64,000 nucleotides of DNA, taken from Mesorhizobium amorphae (lineage in GTDB: Bacteria > Pseudomonadota > Alphaproteobacteria > Rhizobiales > Rhizobiaceae). The position numbers and the translations under genes are program-made. Under the pieces are notes generated by a model that was not told the DNA's origin, did no database searches, and saw only the letters and a list, made by a program, of their open reading frames with translations. Location: assembly GCA_003240775.1 (NCBI GenBank), contig QFNI01000014.1, forward strand, positions 11,381 to 75,380. The letters run 5' to 3'. Position 1 is the first letter of the stretch. Each line of letters starts with the position of its first letter. Shown here piece after piece: positions 52,189-60,548 of the stretch.

Positions 52189-53114
52189 CCCCAGCTCTCG
52201 AAGAAGGCCGGACCCGCCTTGGCGCGGATCTGTTCGCCCGCGGCGAAGCCGAGCTCCACTCCATCGGCGACGGAGGCTTCCATGCGCAGTTCGTGCGCTT
52301 CGCTGCCATCGGGCGTCAGCACCATGCCGTGAAAGGATATCCGGCCGTCAGCGATGGCCGCATGGGCAGCGATGGGTGTGCGGCAGGAGCCGTCGAGGGC
52401 AGCCAGGAATGCGCGCTCGGCGGCGAGCGCCTGGCCCGTGCGCTCGTCGTGGATGGCTTCCATCAACTCGTGCACGCGCGCATCTCCCTGACGCACCTCG
52501 ATGCCGATGGCGCCTTGCCCTGGTGCGGGCGGGAAATCCGCGATGTCCATCACCTCGGTCGCGACCTCGGCGAGGCCCAGCCGGTTGAGGCCCGCGCAGG
52601 CCAGCATGGTGGCGTGCGCCTGGCCCTGGGCGAGCTTCTTCAGCCGCGTCTGCACGTTGCCGCGAAAGCTTTCCACGCGGATATCGGGTCGGAGCCGCCG
52701 GATCAGCGCGCCGCGCCGCAGCGAGGCCGAACCCACCACGGAGCCCGGAGCCAGATCCGCGAGCTTCGCCACATCCGCGCCGATGAAGGCGTCGCGCGGG
52801 TCTTCGCGCTGCAGGAAGAAGGGCATGGCCAGCCCCTGGGGCAGGAGCACCGGCATGTCCTTGGACGAATGCACGGCGAGATCGATGCGGCCCTGCAGCA
52901 GTGCTTCTTCGATCTCCTTGGTGAAGAGGCCTTTGCCGCCGATGTCGGATAGCGGGCGGTCCTGGATGCGGTCGCCGCTGGTGGTCATCGGCATGATCGA
53001 GACGTCGTCGGGCGCCCAGCCATGCGCGGCGCAGAGCCGGTCGCGCAGTTCGGTGGCCTGGGCGAGCGCGAGCGGAGAGCCGCGCGTGCCGATGGTGAGG
53101 GTGGGTGTTCGCAT
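52185..53114 (-). CDS. hemC: Hydroxymethylbilane synthase (porphobilinogen deaminase)
   Basis: A 309-residue HemC: TIGTRGSPLALAQ at the N terminus, IDLAVHSSKDMPV, GSASLRRGALIR, and DGSCRTPIAAHA carrying the cysteine (about residue 240) that holds the dipyrromethane cofactor. Start ATG 53114 gives the standard length; the longer frame adds a leader in the divergent promoter region. It faces tsaD across an 89-base gap, an arrangement common in alphaproteobacteria. Confidence 0.95.
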   Translation of the reverse strand: MRTPTLTIGTRGSPLALAQATELRDRLCAAHGWAPDDVSIMPMTTSGDRIQDRPLSDIGGKGLFTKEIEEALLQGRIDLAVHSSKDMPVLLPQGLAMPFFLQREDPRDAFIGADVAKLADLAPGSVVGSASLRRGALIRRLRPDIRVESFRGNVQTRLKKLAQGQAHATMLACAGLNRLGLAEVATEVMDIADFPPAPGQGAIGIEVRQGDARVHELMEAIHDERTGQALAAERAFLAALDGSCRTPIAAHAAIADGRISFHGMVLTPDGSEAHELRMEASVADGVELGFAAGEQIRAKAGPAFFESWG

Positions 53115-53203
53115 CAAACGGTTTCGTGCTAACGCGCGGGCTCGACCGGGCGTCGGAAATAGGACGCCCGCACCCTTAAAGCGACGGAGTCGGACGGGCA
53201 ACC

Positions 53204-54322
53204 ATGCGAAGTGCCGCGATCACGCTGCCCCGGCCGGTCACCGTGCTCGGCATCGAGACGAGCTGCGACGAAACCGCGGCCGCCGTGGTCCGCCGCGACG
53301 CGGACGGGCACGGCACGATCCTTTCGGACATCGTGCTTTCGCAGACTGCCGAGCACGAGGCCTTCGGCGGCGTTGTGCCCGAGATCGCCGCGCGCGCCCA
53401 TGCCGAAGCGCTGGACGGCGTGGTGGAAGCGGCGCTTCGAGATGCAGGGGTTTTGTTGAATGATCTCGATGCCGTTGCGGTTTCGGCAGGGCCCGGCTTG
53501 GCGGGCGGGCTCCTGGTCGGGCTGATGACGGCCAAGGCGCTTGCCGCGGTCGCCAAGCTGCCGCTTCTGCCGCTCAACCATCTCGAAGGCCACGCGCTGA
53601 CCGCGCGGCTGACGGACGGGGTGGAGTTCCCGTTCCTGCTGCTGCTCGCTTCCGGCGGGCACACGCAAATCCTCGCCGTGCGGGGGCTTGGCGACTACGA
53701 GCGCTATGCGACCACGATCGACGACGCGGCCGGCGAAGCCTTCGACAAGGTGGGCAAGCTGCTCGGCCTGCCCTACCCCGGTGGACCCGCCGTGGAGCGC
53801 ATGGCGCGATCAGGCGATGCCCGGCGCTGGGATTTCCCCCGCCCGCTCAAGGGCACGGACCGCCCAGATTTCTCGTTTTCCGGCCTCAAGACCGCCGTGC
53901 GCCAGGCGGCCGAAGCTGCGCAGCCCTTGTCGGATCAGGACGTGGCCGACCTTTGCGCTGGCTTTCAGGCAGCGGTTGCCGACGCGCTGAGCGACCGCAC
54001 AATGCTCGCCCTGCGCCGCTTTCGCCGGGAGTTTCCCGACCACGCGGCCCTGACCCTCGTGGCCGCCGGCGGCGTGGCCGCGAACAACACCTTGCGCGCG
54101 TGCCTGGAGGAAGCCTGTGCTGCGCACGGCTTTCGCTTTCTCGCGCCGCCGCTGCGGCTTTGCGGCGACAACGGAGCGATGATCGCCTGGGCGGGGGCCG
54201 AGCGGGTCGCAGCCGGGATGCTGGAGCCCGACGCCATGCAGTTCGCCCCCCGCACCCGCTGGCCGCTTGATGCCCGCGCGGCGCCGCTTATCGGCTCGGG
54301 CCGCCGGGGACCCAAGGCATGA
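53204..54322 (+). CDS. tsaD: tRNA N6-threonylcarbamoyladenosine synthase subunit
   Basis: A 372-residue TsaD/Gcp: LGIETSCDETAAAVV, HEAFGGVVPEIAARAH, the metal-binding NHLEGHALTAR (HxxxH), LLASGGHTQIL, DDAAGEAFDKVGKLLG and LVAAGGVAANNTLR. It transfers threonylcarbamoyl to A37 of ANN-decoding tRNAs with TsaB and TsaE (not in this window). Start ATG 53204. It shares a divergent control region with hemC, and the stop overlaps gpsA (ATGA). Confidence 0.95.
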   Translation: MRSAAITLPRPVTVLGIETSCDETAAAVVRRDADGHGTILSDIVLSQTAEHEAFGGVVPEIAARAHAEALDGVVEAALRDAGVLLNDLDAVAVSAGPGLAGGLLVGLMTAKALAAVAKLPLLPLNHLEGHALTARLTDGVEFPFLLLLASGGHTQILAVRGLGDYERYATTIDDAAGEAFDKVGKLLGLPYPGGPAVERMARSGDARRWDFPRPLKGTDRPDFSFSGLKTAVRQAAEAAQPLSDQDVADLCAGFQAAVADALSDRTMLALRRFRREFPDHAALTLVAAGGVAANNTLRACLEEACAAHGFRFLAPPLRLCGDNGAMIAWAGAERVAAGMLEPDAMQFAPRTRWPLDARAAPLIGSGRRGPKA

Positions 54323-55293
54323 GCATCGGCGTCGTCGGAGCAGGCGCCTGGGGCACGGCGCTGGCGCTTGCCGCAGCACGCGCAGGCAATTCCGTGCGGC
54401 TTTGGGCGCGCGATGCCGATCAGGTCGCCGCCATGCGAGCCACCGGCGAGAACAGCCGCGCCCTGCCCGGCGTGCCTCTTCCCGATGCCATCCAGCCGAC
54501 CGACGAACTCGGCTGGGCGCTCGATGGTGCGGAAGCCGTGCTGGTGGTGACGCCCGCGCAGACGCTGCGCACCGTGCTGCCGCGTCTCGCCCCCTGGCTT
54601 GGGGCGCACACCCCTGTCGTGCTCTGCGCCAAAGGAATCGAGCGCGACACGGGGCTCTTGCCGAGCCAGGTGGCGGAAGGCATCCTGAGCCAGCCGGTGC
54701 TGGCGCTTTCGGGCCCGAGCTTCGCCTCGGACGTGGGACGCGGCCTGCCGACGGCCGTGGTGATCGCCGCGCGTGACGAGCAGCTGGCTACAGATGCCGC
54801 GCGGCTGATGTCGTCATCCACCTTCCGGCCTTATTCCACGGACGATCTCCTGGGCGTGGAAGCAGGCGGGGCGCTCAAGAACGTGTTCGCGATCGCAGCC
54901 GGTGCCGTGGCGGGGGCTGGCCTCGGCGCCTCGGCGTCTGCCGCCATGGTCACGCGCGGCTTCGTGGAACTGCGCAGGCTTTCGGCAGCGCTCGGCGGTC
55001 GGCCGGAGACCGCCATGGGCCTGTCCGGCCTGGGCGATCTGCTGCTCACCTGTTCTTCCGTGCAGTCGCGCAACTTCTTGTACGGCACGGCCCTTGGCCG
55101 GGGCGAAAGTCTGGCCGGACTGCCGCTTGCCGAAGGCGTGCCCACGGCGGGCATCGCCGCGCGCCTGGCTTCCGAGCGCGGGGTGGAGGCGCCGATCGTC
55201 TCGGCGGTCGCGGCCATTCTGGCCGGGCACCTCACGATCGGGGATGCGGTGGAGGCGCTGATGAGCCGCCCCTTGAAGAGCGAGGACGTGTAG
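54319..55293 (+). CDS. gpsA: Glycerol-3-phosphate dehydrogenase [NAD(P)+]
   Basis: A 324-residue enzyme reducing dihydroxyacetone phosphate to glycerol-3-phosphate for phospholipid synthesis. N-terminal Rossmann motif GVVGAGAWGTALAL, ALSGPSFASDV, and the catalytic region EAGGALKNVFAIAAGA with its lysine. GLSGLGDLLLTC is family-typical. Coupled to tsaD by ATGA. Confidence 0.95.
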   Translation: MSIGVVGAGAWGTALALAAARAGNSVRLWARDADQVAAMRATGENSRALPGVPLPDAIQPTDELGWALDGAEAVLVVTPAQTLRTVLPRLAPWLGAHTPVVLCAKGIERDTGLLPSQVAEGILSQPVLALSGPSFASDVGRGLPTAVVIAARDEQLATDAARLMSSSTFRPYSTDDLLGVEAGGALKNVFAIAAGAVAGAGLGASASAAMVTRGFVELRRLSAALGGRPETAMGLSGLGDLLLTCSSVQSRNFLYGTALGRGESLAGLPLAEGVPTAGIAARLASERGVEAPIVSAVAAILAGHLTIGDAVEALMSRPLKSEDV

Positions 55294-55328
55294 CGATAGA
55301 CCGGGGGCGCCATTCACAGGAGCCCTTC

Positions 55329-55625
55329 ATGCTCGTCGCCTTCATCGCCAAGGACCGCCCCGGTCAGCTCGAAACCCGCATGAGCGTGCGGCCCGAGCAT
55401 GTGGAATTCCTCAACAAACTGAACGCCGAAGGCACGCTCGCCTTTGCCGGACCCTTCCTCGGCGAAGACGGCAAACCGAACGGCAGCCTGGTGGTCGTGG
55501 AGGCCGAATCCGTGGATGCCGCCGGGAAAATCCTGGCCGAAGACCCCTATGCCAAGGCCGGTCTCTTCGAAACCACCAGCCTTTCCGCCTGGAATTGGGT
55601 GTTCAACAAGCCTAACGCCGAATGA
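55329..55625 (+). CDS. YciI-like protein
   Basis: A 98-residue ferredoxin-like fold protein of the YciI/YCII family: LVAFIAKDRPGQLETR, RPEHVEFL, FAGPFLGEDGKPNGSLVVVE. Conserved histidine and aspartate suggest a metal or catalytic site, but no firm function is known. Commonly found between gpsA and an EVE gene in alphaproteobacteria. The stop overlaps the next start (ATGA). Confidence 0.9.
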   Translation: MLVAFIAKDRPGQLETRMSVRPEHVEFLNKLNAEGTLAFAGPFLGEDGKPNGSLVVVEAESVDAAGKILAEDPYAKAGLFETTSLSAWNWVFNKPNAE

Positions 55626-56038
55626 ATTATTGGCTTTTCAAGTCCGAGCCCTTCAAATTCTCCTGGACCATGCTCAAGGAGAAGGGCGAGGCCGGACAGG
55701 AGTGGGACGGGGTGCGCAACTACGGCGCGCGCAACAACATGCGTGCCATGGCGCTGGGCGACCGCGGCTTCTTCTACCACTCCAACGAGGGCCTGGCCGT
55801 GGTGGGGGTGTTGGAGGTCTCGGCACTCGCCCATCCCGATTCCACGAGCGGCGAGGATGGGCGGTGGGAGTGCGTGGACGTGCGCGCCTTGTTCGACATG
55901 CCGCAGCCGGTGACGCTGTCCGCGGTGCGGGCGAACCCCGCACTCGCCACCATGGCGCTCGTCACCCAGTCGCGCCTTTCGGTGCAGCCGGTGACGGCGG
56001 GCGAATGGGCCGAAATCTGCCGCATGGGCGGGCTTTGA
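55622..56038 (+). CDS. EVE-domain protein
   Basis: A 138-residue single EVE domain (PUA-like fold): YWLFKSEPFKFSW, WDGVRNYGARNNMRAM, GDRGFFYHSNEG and VGVLEVS. EVE domains are linked to recognition of modified bases in DNA or RNA. Its neighbour tsaD modifies tRNA, which makes an RNA role attractive but unproven. The stop overlaps a TTG start of the following gene. Confidence 0.92.
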   Translation: MNYWLFKSEPFKFSWTMLKEKGEAGQEWDGVRNYGARNNMRAMALGDRGFFYHSNEGLAVVGVLEVSALAHPDSTSGEDGRWECVDVRALFDMPQPVTLSAVRANPALATMALVTQSRLSVQPVTAGEWAEICRMGGL

Positions 56039-56691
56039 CACCGGCCGAGGCGGAACGCTTCATTCTGGCCAACACGAGCGTGCTGGCCCCACCCCATGTG
56101 CCCGAAATCCGCCTCCATCTGGCCGACGAGGCGCACGATCTCTGGTTGAAGACCGAGGACGAACTGGCGGAAATCGGCTTGCCGCCGCCGTTTTGGGCCT
56201 TCGCCTGGGCGGGCGGGCAAGGACTGGCGCGCTTCGTGCTCGACCATCCCGAAGAGGTCAAAGGCCGCCGCGTGCTCGACTTCGCGTCCGGCTCGGGCCT
56301 CGTCGCCATCGCTGCCGCGATGGCGGGCGCGGAACAGGTGCTCGCAGCCGACATCGACCCCTTCGCCGAGCCCGCATTGCGGCTCAACGCGGGCCTGAAC
56401 GGGGTTGCCATCGCCTTCACCGGCGAAGACCTCGCGGGCACGGAGCCCCAGGCGGACATCCTGCTCGCGGGCGACGTGTTCTACGACCGCGCGCTGGCCG
56501 AGCGGCTCCTGCCCTGGTTCTCGGCCTTGGCCGGGCGCGGCACCCTAATCCTCGTCGGGGACCCCGGCCGGTCCTATTTCCCGGCCGAGCGGTTCACGCT
56601 CCTGTCCGACCGCCAGGTGCCCGTGTCGCGCGCGCTCGAGGATGCGGAAGTGAAACGGGTCAGGGTGTGGCGCTGGAAGGAGAGCTCATGA
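56035..56691 (+). CDS. Class I methyltransferase (PrmA/NNMT-like)
   Basis: A 218-residue SAM-dependent methyltransferase: PPPFWAFAWAGGQGLARF and VLDFASGSGLVAIAAAMAGA (motif I), DIDPFAEPALRLNAGLNG, and LLAGDVFYDRALAERLLPW. The pattern is that of the lysine/nicotinamide methyltransferase-like group. Start is taken as TTG 56035, overlapping the EVE stop (TTGA); no ATG is available at the conserved N terminus (TPAEAERFILANT). Confidence 0.85.
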   Translation: MTPAEAERFILANTSVLAPPHVPEIRLHLADEAHDLWLKTEDELAEIGLPPPFWAFAWAGGQGLARFVLDHPEEVKGRRVLDFASGSGLVAIAAAMAGAEQVLAADIDPFAEPALRLNAGLNGVAIAFTGEDLAGTEPQADILLAGDVFYDRALAERLLPWFSALAGRGTLILVGDPGRSYFPAERFTLLSDRQVPVSRALEDAEVKRVRVWRWKESS

Positions 56692-57098
56692 GCTTCGGCG
56701 GCTTGAACGCGGTGGGCGTGGTGATGGCTGCGATCGCAGCCTTTCTGTGGAGCGCCGTCTACTACGCGCTGCTCGCCAAGGCCTGGCAGCGCGAAGCGGG
56801 CTTCGGCCCCCTCGCCACCCCCAAGCCCGGCCCCGGCCTGACGGTCACGAGCTTTGTCGCGCTCTTCGTCATGGCCTGGGTGCTCGCGGGCGCCGTGGGC
56901 CATCTCGGCGTCGGCCAGGTGACCGTGCGCAACGGCATCGTCACCGGCCTCTTCCTGTGGGCGGGCTTCGTCGTCTCCACCCTCGCCTTCTCGCACCGCC
57001 GCCAGAACCTGAGCTGGCGCCTGACCGCCATCGACGCCGGCCACTGGCTGGGCGCGCTCATCCTGATGGGGCTGACCATCGGCGGGGTGGGCGTGTGA
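56688..57098 (+). CDS. DUF1761 membrane protein
   Basis: A 136-residue protein with four hydrophobic segments and the family block AAFLWSAVYYALLAKAW. Start ATG 56688 has AAGGAG upstream and overlaps the methyltransferase stop. Function unknown. Ends 13 bases from the convergent manC. Confidence 0.83.
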   Translation: MSFGGLNAVGVVMAAIAAFLWSAVYYALLAKAWQREAGFGPLATPKPGPGLTVTSFVALFVMAWVLAGAVGHLGVGQVTVRNGIVTGLFLWAGFVVSTLAFSHRRQNLSWRLTAIDAGHWLGALILMGLTIGGVGV

Positions 57099-57111
57099 GG
57101 GATGCCGGGCC

Positions 57112-58539
57112 TCAGTCGGCCCTGGCGTAGATGTCTTCGAGCCGGACGATGTCGTCCTCGCCGGTGTAGCTGCCCACCTGAACCTCGATCAGCTTGAGCG
57201 GGATGCGGCCGGGGTTGCGCATCCGGTGCACGCAGCCGATCGGCAGATAGGCGGCCTCGTTCTCGTGGACGATCCTGGTTTCGCCATCGATCGTCACCTC
57301 GGCTGTGCCGTGCACCACGATCCAGTGTTCGGCGCGGTGGTAGTGGCGCTGGAGCGACAGCGTGCCGCCGGGCTTCACGTAGATCTGCTTGACCTGGAAG
57401 CGCTCGCCCGCGTCGATCCGCTGATACCAGCCCCACGGGCGGCTCATGCGCAGATGCTCGGAGGCTTCCTTGTGGCCCGACGCGATCAGGTGGGACACCA
57501 AGTCCTTGACCTTGTGCGTCTGGTCCTTCGCGACCACGAGCACCGCATCGGGCGTCGCGACCACCACCAGCCCTTCCACGCCGATCACCGCCGTCAATGG
57601 TCCATCGGAGCGCACGAGGCTGTCGCGGGTGTCGATCAGGGCGGTCGCCCCTTCAGACACGTTGCCTTGCGCATCCGCTTCGCTGATCGCGTGGAAGGCT
57701 TCCCAGGTGCCGACATCCGACCAGCCGAAACGCGCGCGGACCACGCCCGCGCGCCGGGTCTTCTCCATCACCGCATAGTCGATCGACACCTTGGGCGCCG
57801 TGCGGAAGGCCGCTTCGTCGAGCCGGATGAAATCGAGATCGCGCCGGGCGCCGGCGAGCGACGCCCTGGCCGCCTCGAGCACGGCGGGCGCGTTGGCTTC
57901 CAGTTCCCCGATCATGCTCGCGGGCTCGAACAGGAAATTGCCGCTGTTCCACAACATCCCCTCCGCGACATAGCTGGCAGCCGTCGCCGCATCCGGCTTT
58001 TCCACGAAGCGCTGCACGCAAAAGGCTTCCGATGCGCCGGGAAGGGCCGCGCCGAGCGCGATGTAGCCGTAAGCCGATGACGGCCCGGTGGGCACGGTTC
58101 CCAGCGTCATGATCGTGCCGTCGCGCGCGGCTTGGGCTGCCTGCATGCAATCCGCGACAAAGGCTTCCGCATCGGGGATCACGTGGTCGGATGCGAGGAT
58201 CAGGCAGATGGCGCCATCGCCCGCTTCCTGCGCCATCAGGGCGCCGACGGCCACGGCCGCAGCCGAATCGCGCCGCTCGGGTTCGAGCACGATCTCGCCG
58301 CTCACGCCGATGGCCTGCATCTGCTCGCCTACGGTGAAGCGGAAATCGCTGCCGGTGATCACGATGGGGGCTGTGAATTCCGGGCTGGCGACCCTCTGCA
58401 AGGTGGCCTGGAAGGTGGAGATGCCGTCCTTCAGCAGGGGGATGAACTGCTTGGGCGCGCTTTCGCGCGACATGGGCCAGAGCCGCGTTCCGGCCCCTCC
58501 CGCCATGATCACCGGCACGACGGCATGCTTGGCGCTCAT
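57112..58539 (-). CDS. manC: Mannose-1-phosphate guanylyltransferase / mannose-6-phosphate isomerase
   Basis: A 475-residue bifunctional enzyme: nucleotidyltransferase domain (MAGGAGTRLWPMSRESAPKQF region, FVEKPDAATA, LWNSGNFLFEP) and a C-terminal type II mannose-6-phosphate isomerase cupin (RPWGWYQRIDAGERFQVK, LQRHYHRAEHW, PIGCVHRMRNPG). It makes GDP-mannose, a likely donor for surface polysaccharides, and may serve the cluster at 10485-40909. Start ATG 58539 has GGAG upstream. Confidence 0.94.
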   Translation of the reverse strand: MSAKHAVVPVIMAGGAGTRLWPMSRESAPKQFIPLLKDGISTFQATLQRVASPEFTAPIVITGSDFRFTVGEQMQAIGVSGEIVLEPERRDSAAAVAVGALMAQEAGDGAICLILASDHVIPDAEAFVADCMQAAQAARDGTIMTLGTVPTGPSSAYGYIALGAALPGASEAFCVQRFVEKPDAATAASYVAEGMLWNSGNFLFEPASMIGELEANAPAVLEAARASLAGARRDLDFIRLDEAAFRTAPKVSIDYAVMEKTRRAGVVRARFGWSDVGTWEAFHAISEADAQGNVSEGATALIDTRDSLVRSDGPLTAVIGVEGLVVVATPDAVLVVAKDQTHKVKDLVSHLIASGHKEASEHLRMSRPWGWYQRIDAGERFQVKQIYVKPGGTLSLQRHYHRAEHWIVVHGTAEVTIDGETRIVHENEAAYLPIGCVHRMRNPGRIPLKLIEVQVGSYTGEDDIVRLEDIYARAD

Positions 58540-58627
58540 CTCTGCTCCGCTTCCACCCAGGGGGCCAGCCGACCCCAGGCCGGAAGGCATAGCATGTTCG
58601 CGCGCACGATGCCCTTCACCCAAAGTG

Positions 58628-59143
58628 TTATCCCACCACGTGGACCATGCTGCCCGCTTCGATGAAGGGCAGCAGGCGTGCCATTGTGCGGCGGGAAACG
58701 GCGATGCAGCCTTCGGTGGGGCGGAAGGCGGGGCGGGCGAGGTGGAGGAAGATGGCGCTGCCGCGGTTGCGCCTGGCGGGGCGGAGGTTCCAGTCGAGCA
58801 CGAGCACGACGTCGTAGAGCGTGTCCGAGCGCGCCATCCGCTCGTGGGACGAGGGATAGGGCAAGGGAACCGGGCGGTTGTAGTTGCGGTCGCCGGAAGC
58901 GTCGCACCAGCCGAGCTTCGGGGTGGCGGGCTCGAACGGCAGGCGCGTCAGGCGGCGGGGCGCGATGTCGTGGGACTGGCGGGGGCGGAAATAGCCGCCC
59001 GTCACGCGCATGGGGCCGAGCGGGGTCGCGCCGTCGCCTTCGCGCTTGCGCGCGGTGATGGCACCCTTGCCCAGCGCGCAGGGCAGAACAACCGGGCCGA
59101 TCCGCAGCAGGCCCTGGCGGGCATCGGAGGGGCGGGCGCGCAC
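58628..59143 (-). CDS. L,D-transpeptidase-like (YkuD) protein
   Basis: A 171-residue protein resembling the YkuD catalytic domain: GPMRVTGGYFRP near the middle, then HLARPAFRPTEGCIAVSR with the catalytic cysteine near residue 150. No signal peptide or LysM domain. It could act in 3-3 crosslinking of peptidoglycan, but the lack of an export signal leaves this open. Start uncertain: GTG 59143 (VRARPSDARQG) is used, because no ATG precedes the conserved part. Confidence 0.78.
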   Translation of the reverse strand: MRARPSDARQGLLRIGPVVLPCALGKGAITARKREGDGATPLGPMRVTGGYFRPRQSHDIAPRRLTRLPFEPATPKLGWCDASGDRNYNRPVPLPYPSSHERMARSDTLYDVVLVLDWNLRPARRNRGSAIFLHLARPAFRPTEGCIAVSRRTMARLLPFIEAGSMVHVVG

Positions 59144-59258
59144 CGTGATCGCGGGAGCGCGCCTCTTTGCGAGGGCGCAAGGCAGCCTATATTGTTGGAA
59201 TGCAGCCAATTTTCCCCGCCCCCAGCCTGGTTTCGACCTCTTGGAGCACAGGCGCCCG

Positions 59259-59942
59259 ATGACGTCACGCACCATCCTGATCGTCGACGACGACGAGGAC
59301 CTTCGCGCGCTGCTCGCTGAACAGCTCGGCATGTACGAGGAGTTCAGCGTCCTGCAGGAGCCCAACGCCACGAAGGGCATCGCGACCGCGCGCGCGGGCA
59401 CGGTGGACCTTTTGATCATGGATGTGGGCCTGCCCGACATGGACGGGCGCGAAGCGGTGAAGCTGTTGCGCAAGGGCGGCTACAAGGCGCCCGTGATCAT
59501 GCTGACGGGGCACGACACCGATTCCGACACGATCCTGGGGCTCGAAGCCGGCGCCAACGATTATGTGACGAAGCCCTTTCGCTTCGCGGTGCTGCTCGCG
59601 CGCATCCGCGCTCAGCTTCGCCAGCACGAGCAGAGCGAGGACGCGACGTTTTCGGTGGGGCCCTACACGTTCAAGCCCTCCCAGAAGCTCCTGATCGACG
59701 CCAAGGGCGGCAAGGTGCGCCTGACCGAAAAGGAAGCCTCGATCATCAAGTATCTCTATCGCGCCGACCAGAAGGTGGTGACGCGCGACGTGCTGCTGGA
59801 AGAGGTGTGGGGCTACAATTCGGGCGTGACCACCCACACGCTCGAAACCCATGTCTATCGTCTGCGCCAGAAGATCGAGCGCGATCCGTCCAACGCGGAG
59901 ATCCTGGTGACCGAAAGCGGGGGCTACAAGCTCATCCCGTAA
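59259..59942 (+). CDS. OmpR/PhoB-family response regulator
   Basis: A 227-residue two-component regulator. Receiver domain: IVDDDEDLRALL, phosphoacceptor Asp55 in LIMDVGLPDMDG, and VTKPF lysine. C-terminal winged helix: VRLTEKEASIIKYLYRADQKV and THTLETHVYRLRQKIERDPS. No sensor kinase is adjacent, so it is an orphan here. Start ATG 59259 is the MTSRTILIVDDD start. A weak promoter candidate (TTGCGA 59167-59172, TATATT 59188-59193, only 15 bases apart) lies upstream. Confidence 0.93.
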   Translation: MTSRTILIVDDDEDLRALLAEQLGMYEEFSVLQEPNATKGIATARAGTVDLLIMDVGLPDMDGREAVKLLRKGGYKAPVIMLTGHDTDSDTILGLEAGANDYVTKPFRFAVLLARIRAQLRQHEQSEDATFSVGPYTFKPSQKLLIDAKGGKVRLTEKEASIIKYLYRADQKVVTRDVLLEEVWGYNSGVTTHTLETHVYRLRQKIERDPSNAEILVTESGGYKLIP

Positions 59943-60045
59943 GCGCCGAGGCTTTCCGCTTCGTCGCGCGATGGGGCCGGCAAATTAATTCAACTTTGGC
60001 GGTTGCTGCGTTAATCGGGATATCCCGCGACGCCTTGGGGACCCG

Positions 60046-60492
60046 ATGGCGCTGGATGACGACATCCGCATCCTGTCCGGTGTGACCCTTTTCGAGGGCT
60101 TCACGCCCGACCAGCTGCGCCTTCTGGCCTTCGGCGCCGAGCGGTTGCGGCTCGACGCGGGGCATGTGCTGTTTCGCGCGGGCGATTCAGCCGACTGCGC
60201 CTATGCGGTGGCGTCCGGGCGGGTGGCGCTGTTTTCCGAAGGGCAGCGCAAGGCTTCGGGCGAAGCGCGCGAGGGCGCGATGCTCGGCGAATTCGCGCTG
60301 ATCGCCGACACCACGCGCCCTGTTTCGGCGGTGACGGCCACCCCTTGCGCGCTGTTGCGCCTCGAACAGCGCGACTTCCGGCGCATTCTCGACGAATATC
60401 CCGAACTCGCCGAACGCTTGCAGAAGCGGGTGGCCGACGACCTCCAAGCGATGATCGCCCGCATCGAGCGGCTCGCGCCGCGCTTCTCCTGA
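60046..60492 (+). CDS. Cyclic nucleotide-binding domain protein without DNA-binding domain
   Basis: A 148-residue single cNMP-binding beta-roll: LSGVTLFEGFTPDQL, GHVLFRAGDSADCAYAVASG, and GAMLGEFALIADTTRPVSAVT (phosphate-binding cassette with the Arg). No helix-turn-helix follows, unlike Crp/Fnr. It is probably a ligand sensor acting on a partner; the response regulator just upstream is a candidate by position only. Confidence 0.9.
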   Translation: MALDDDIRILSGVTLFEGFTPDQLRLLAFGAERLRLDAGHVLFRAGDSADCAYAVASGRVALFSEGQRKASGEAREGAMLGEFALIADTTRPVSAVTATPCALLRLEQRDFRRILDEYPELAERLQKRVADDLQAMIARIERLAPRFS

Positions 60493-60548
60493 CCGTCGCC
60501 TTCGTGTCGCAGAAGACGGGCAAGACCGCGCTTCGGCGGGAGGGCGGG

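Noticed and set aside
59167..59193. Firm promoter call upstream of the response regulator
   Set aside because: The -35 and -10 candidates are only 15 bases apart and the -35 is a weak match, so it is mentioned only as a possibility.
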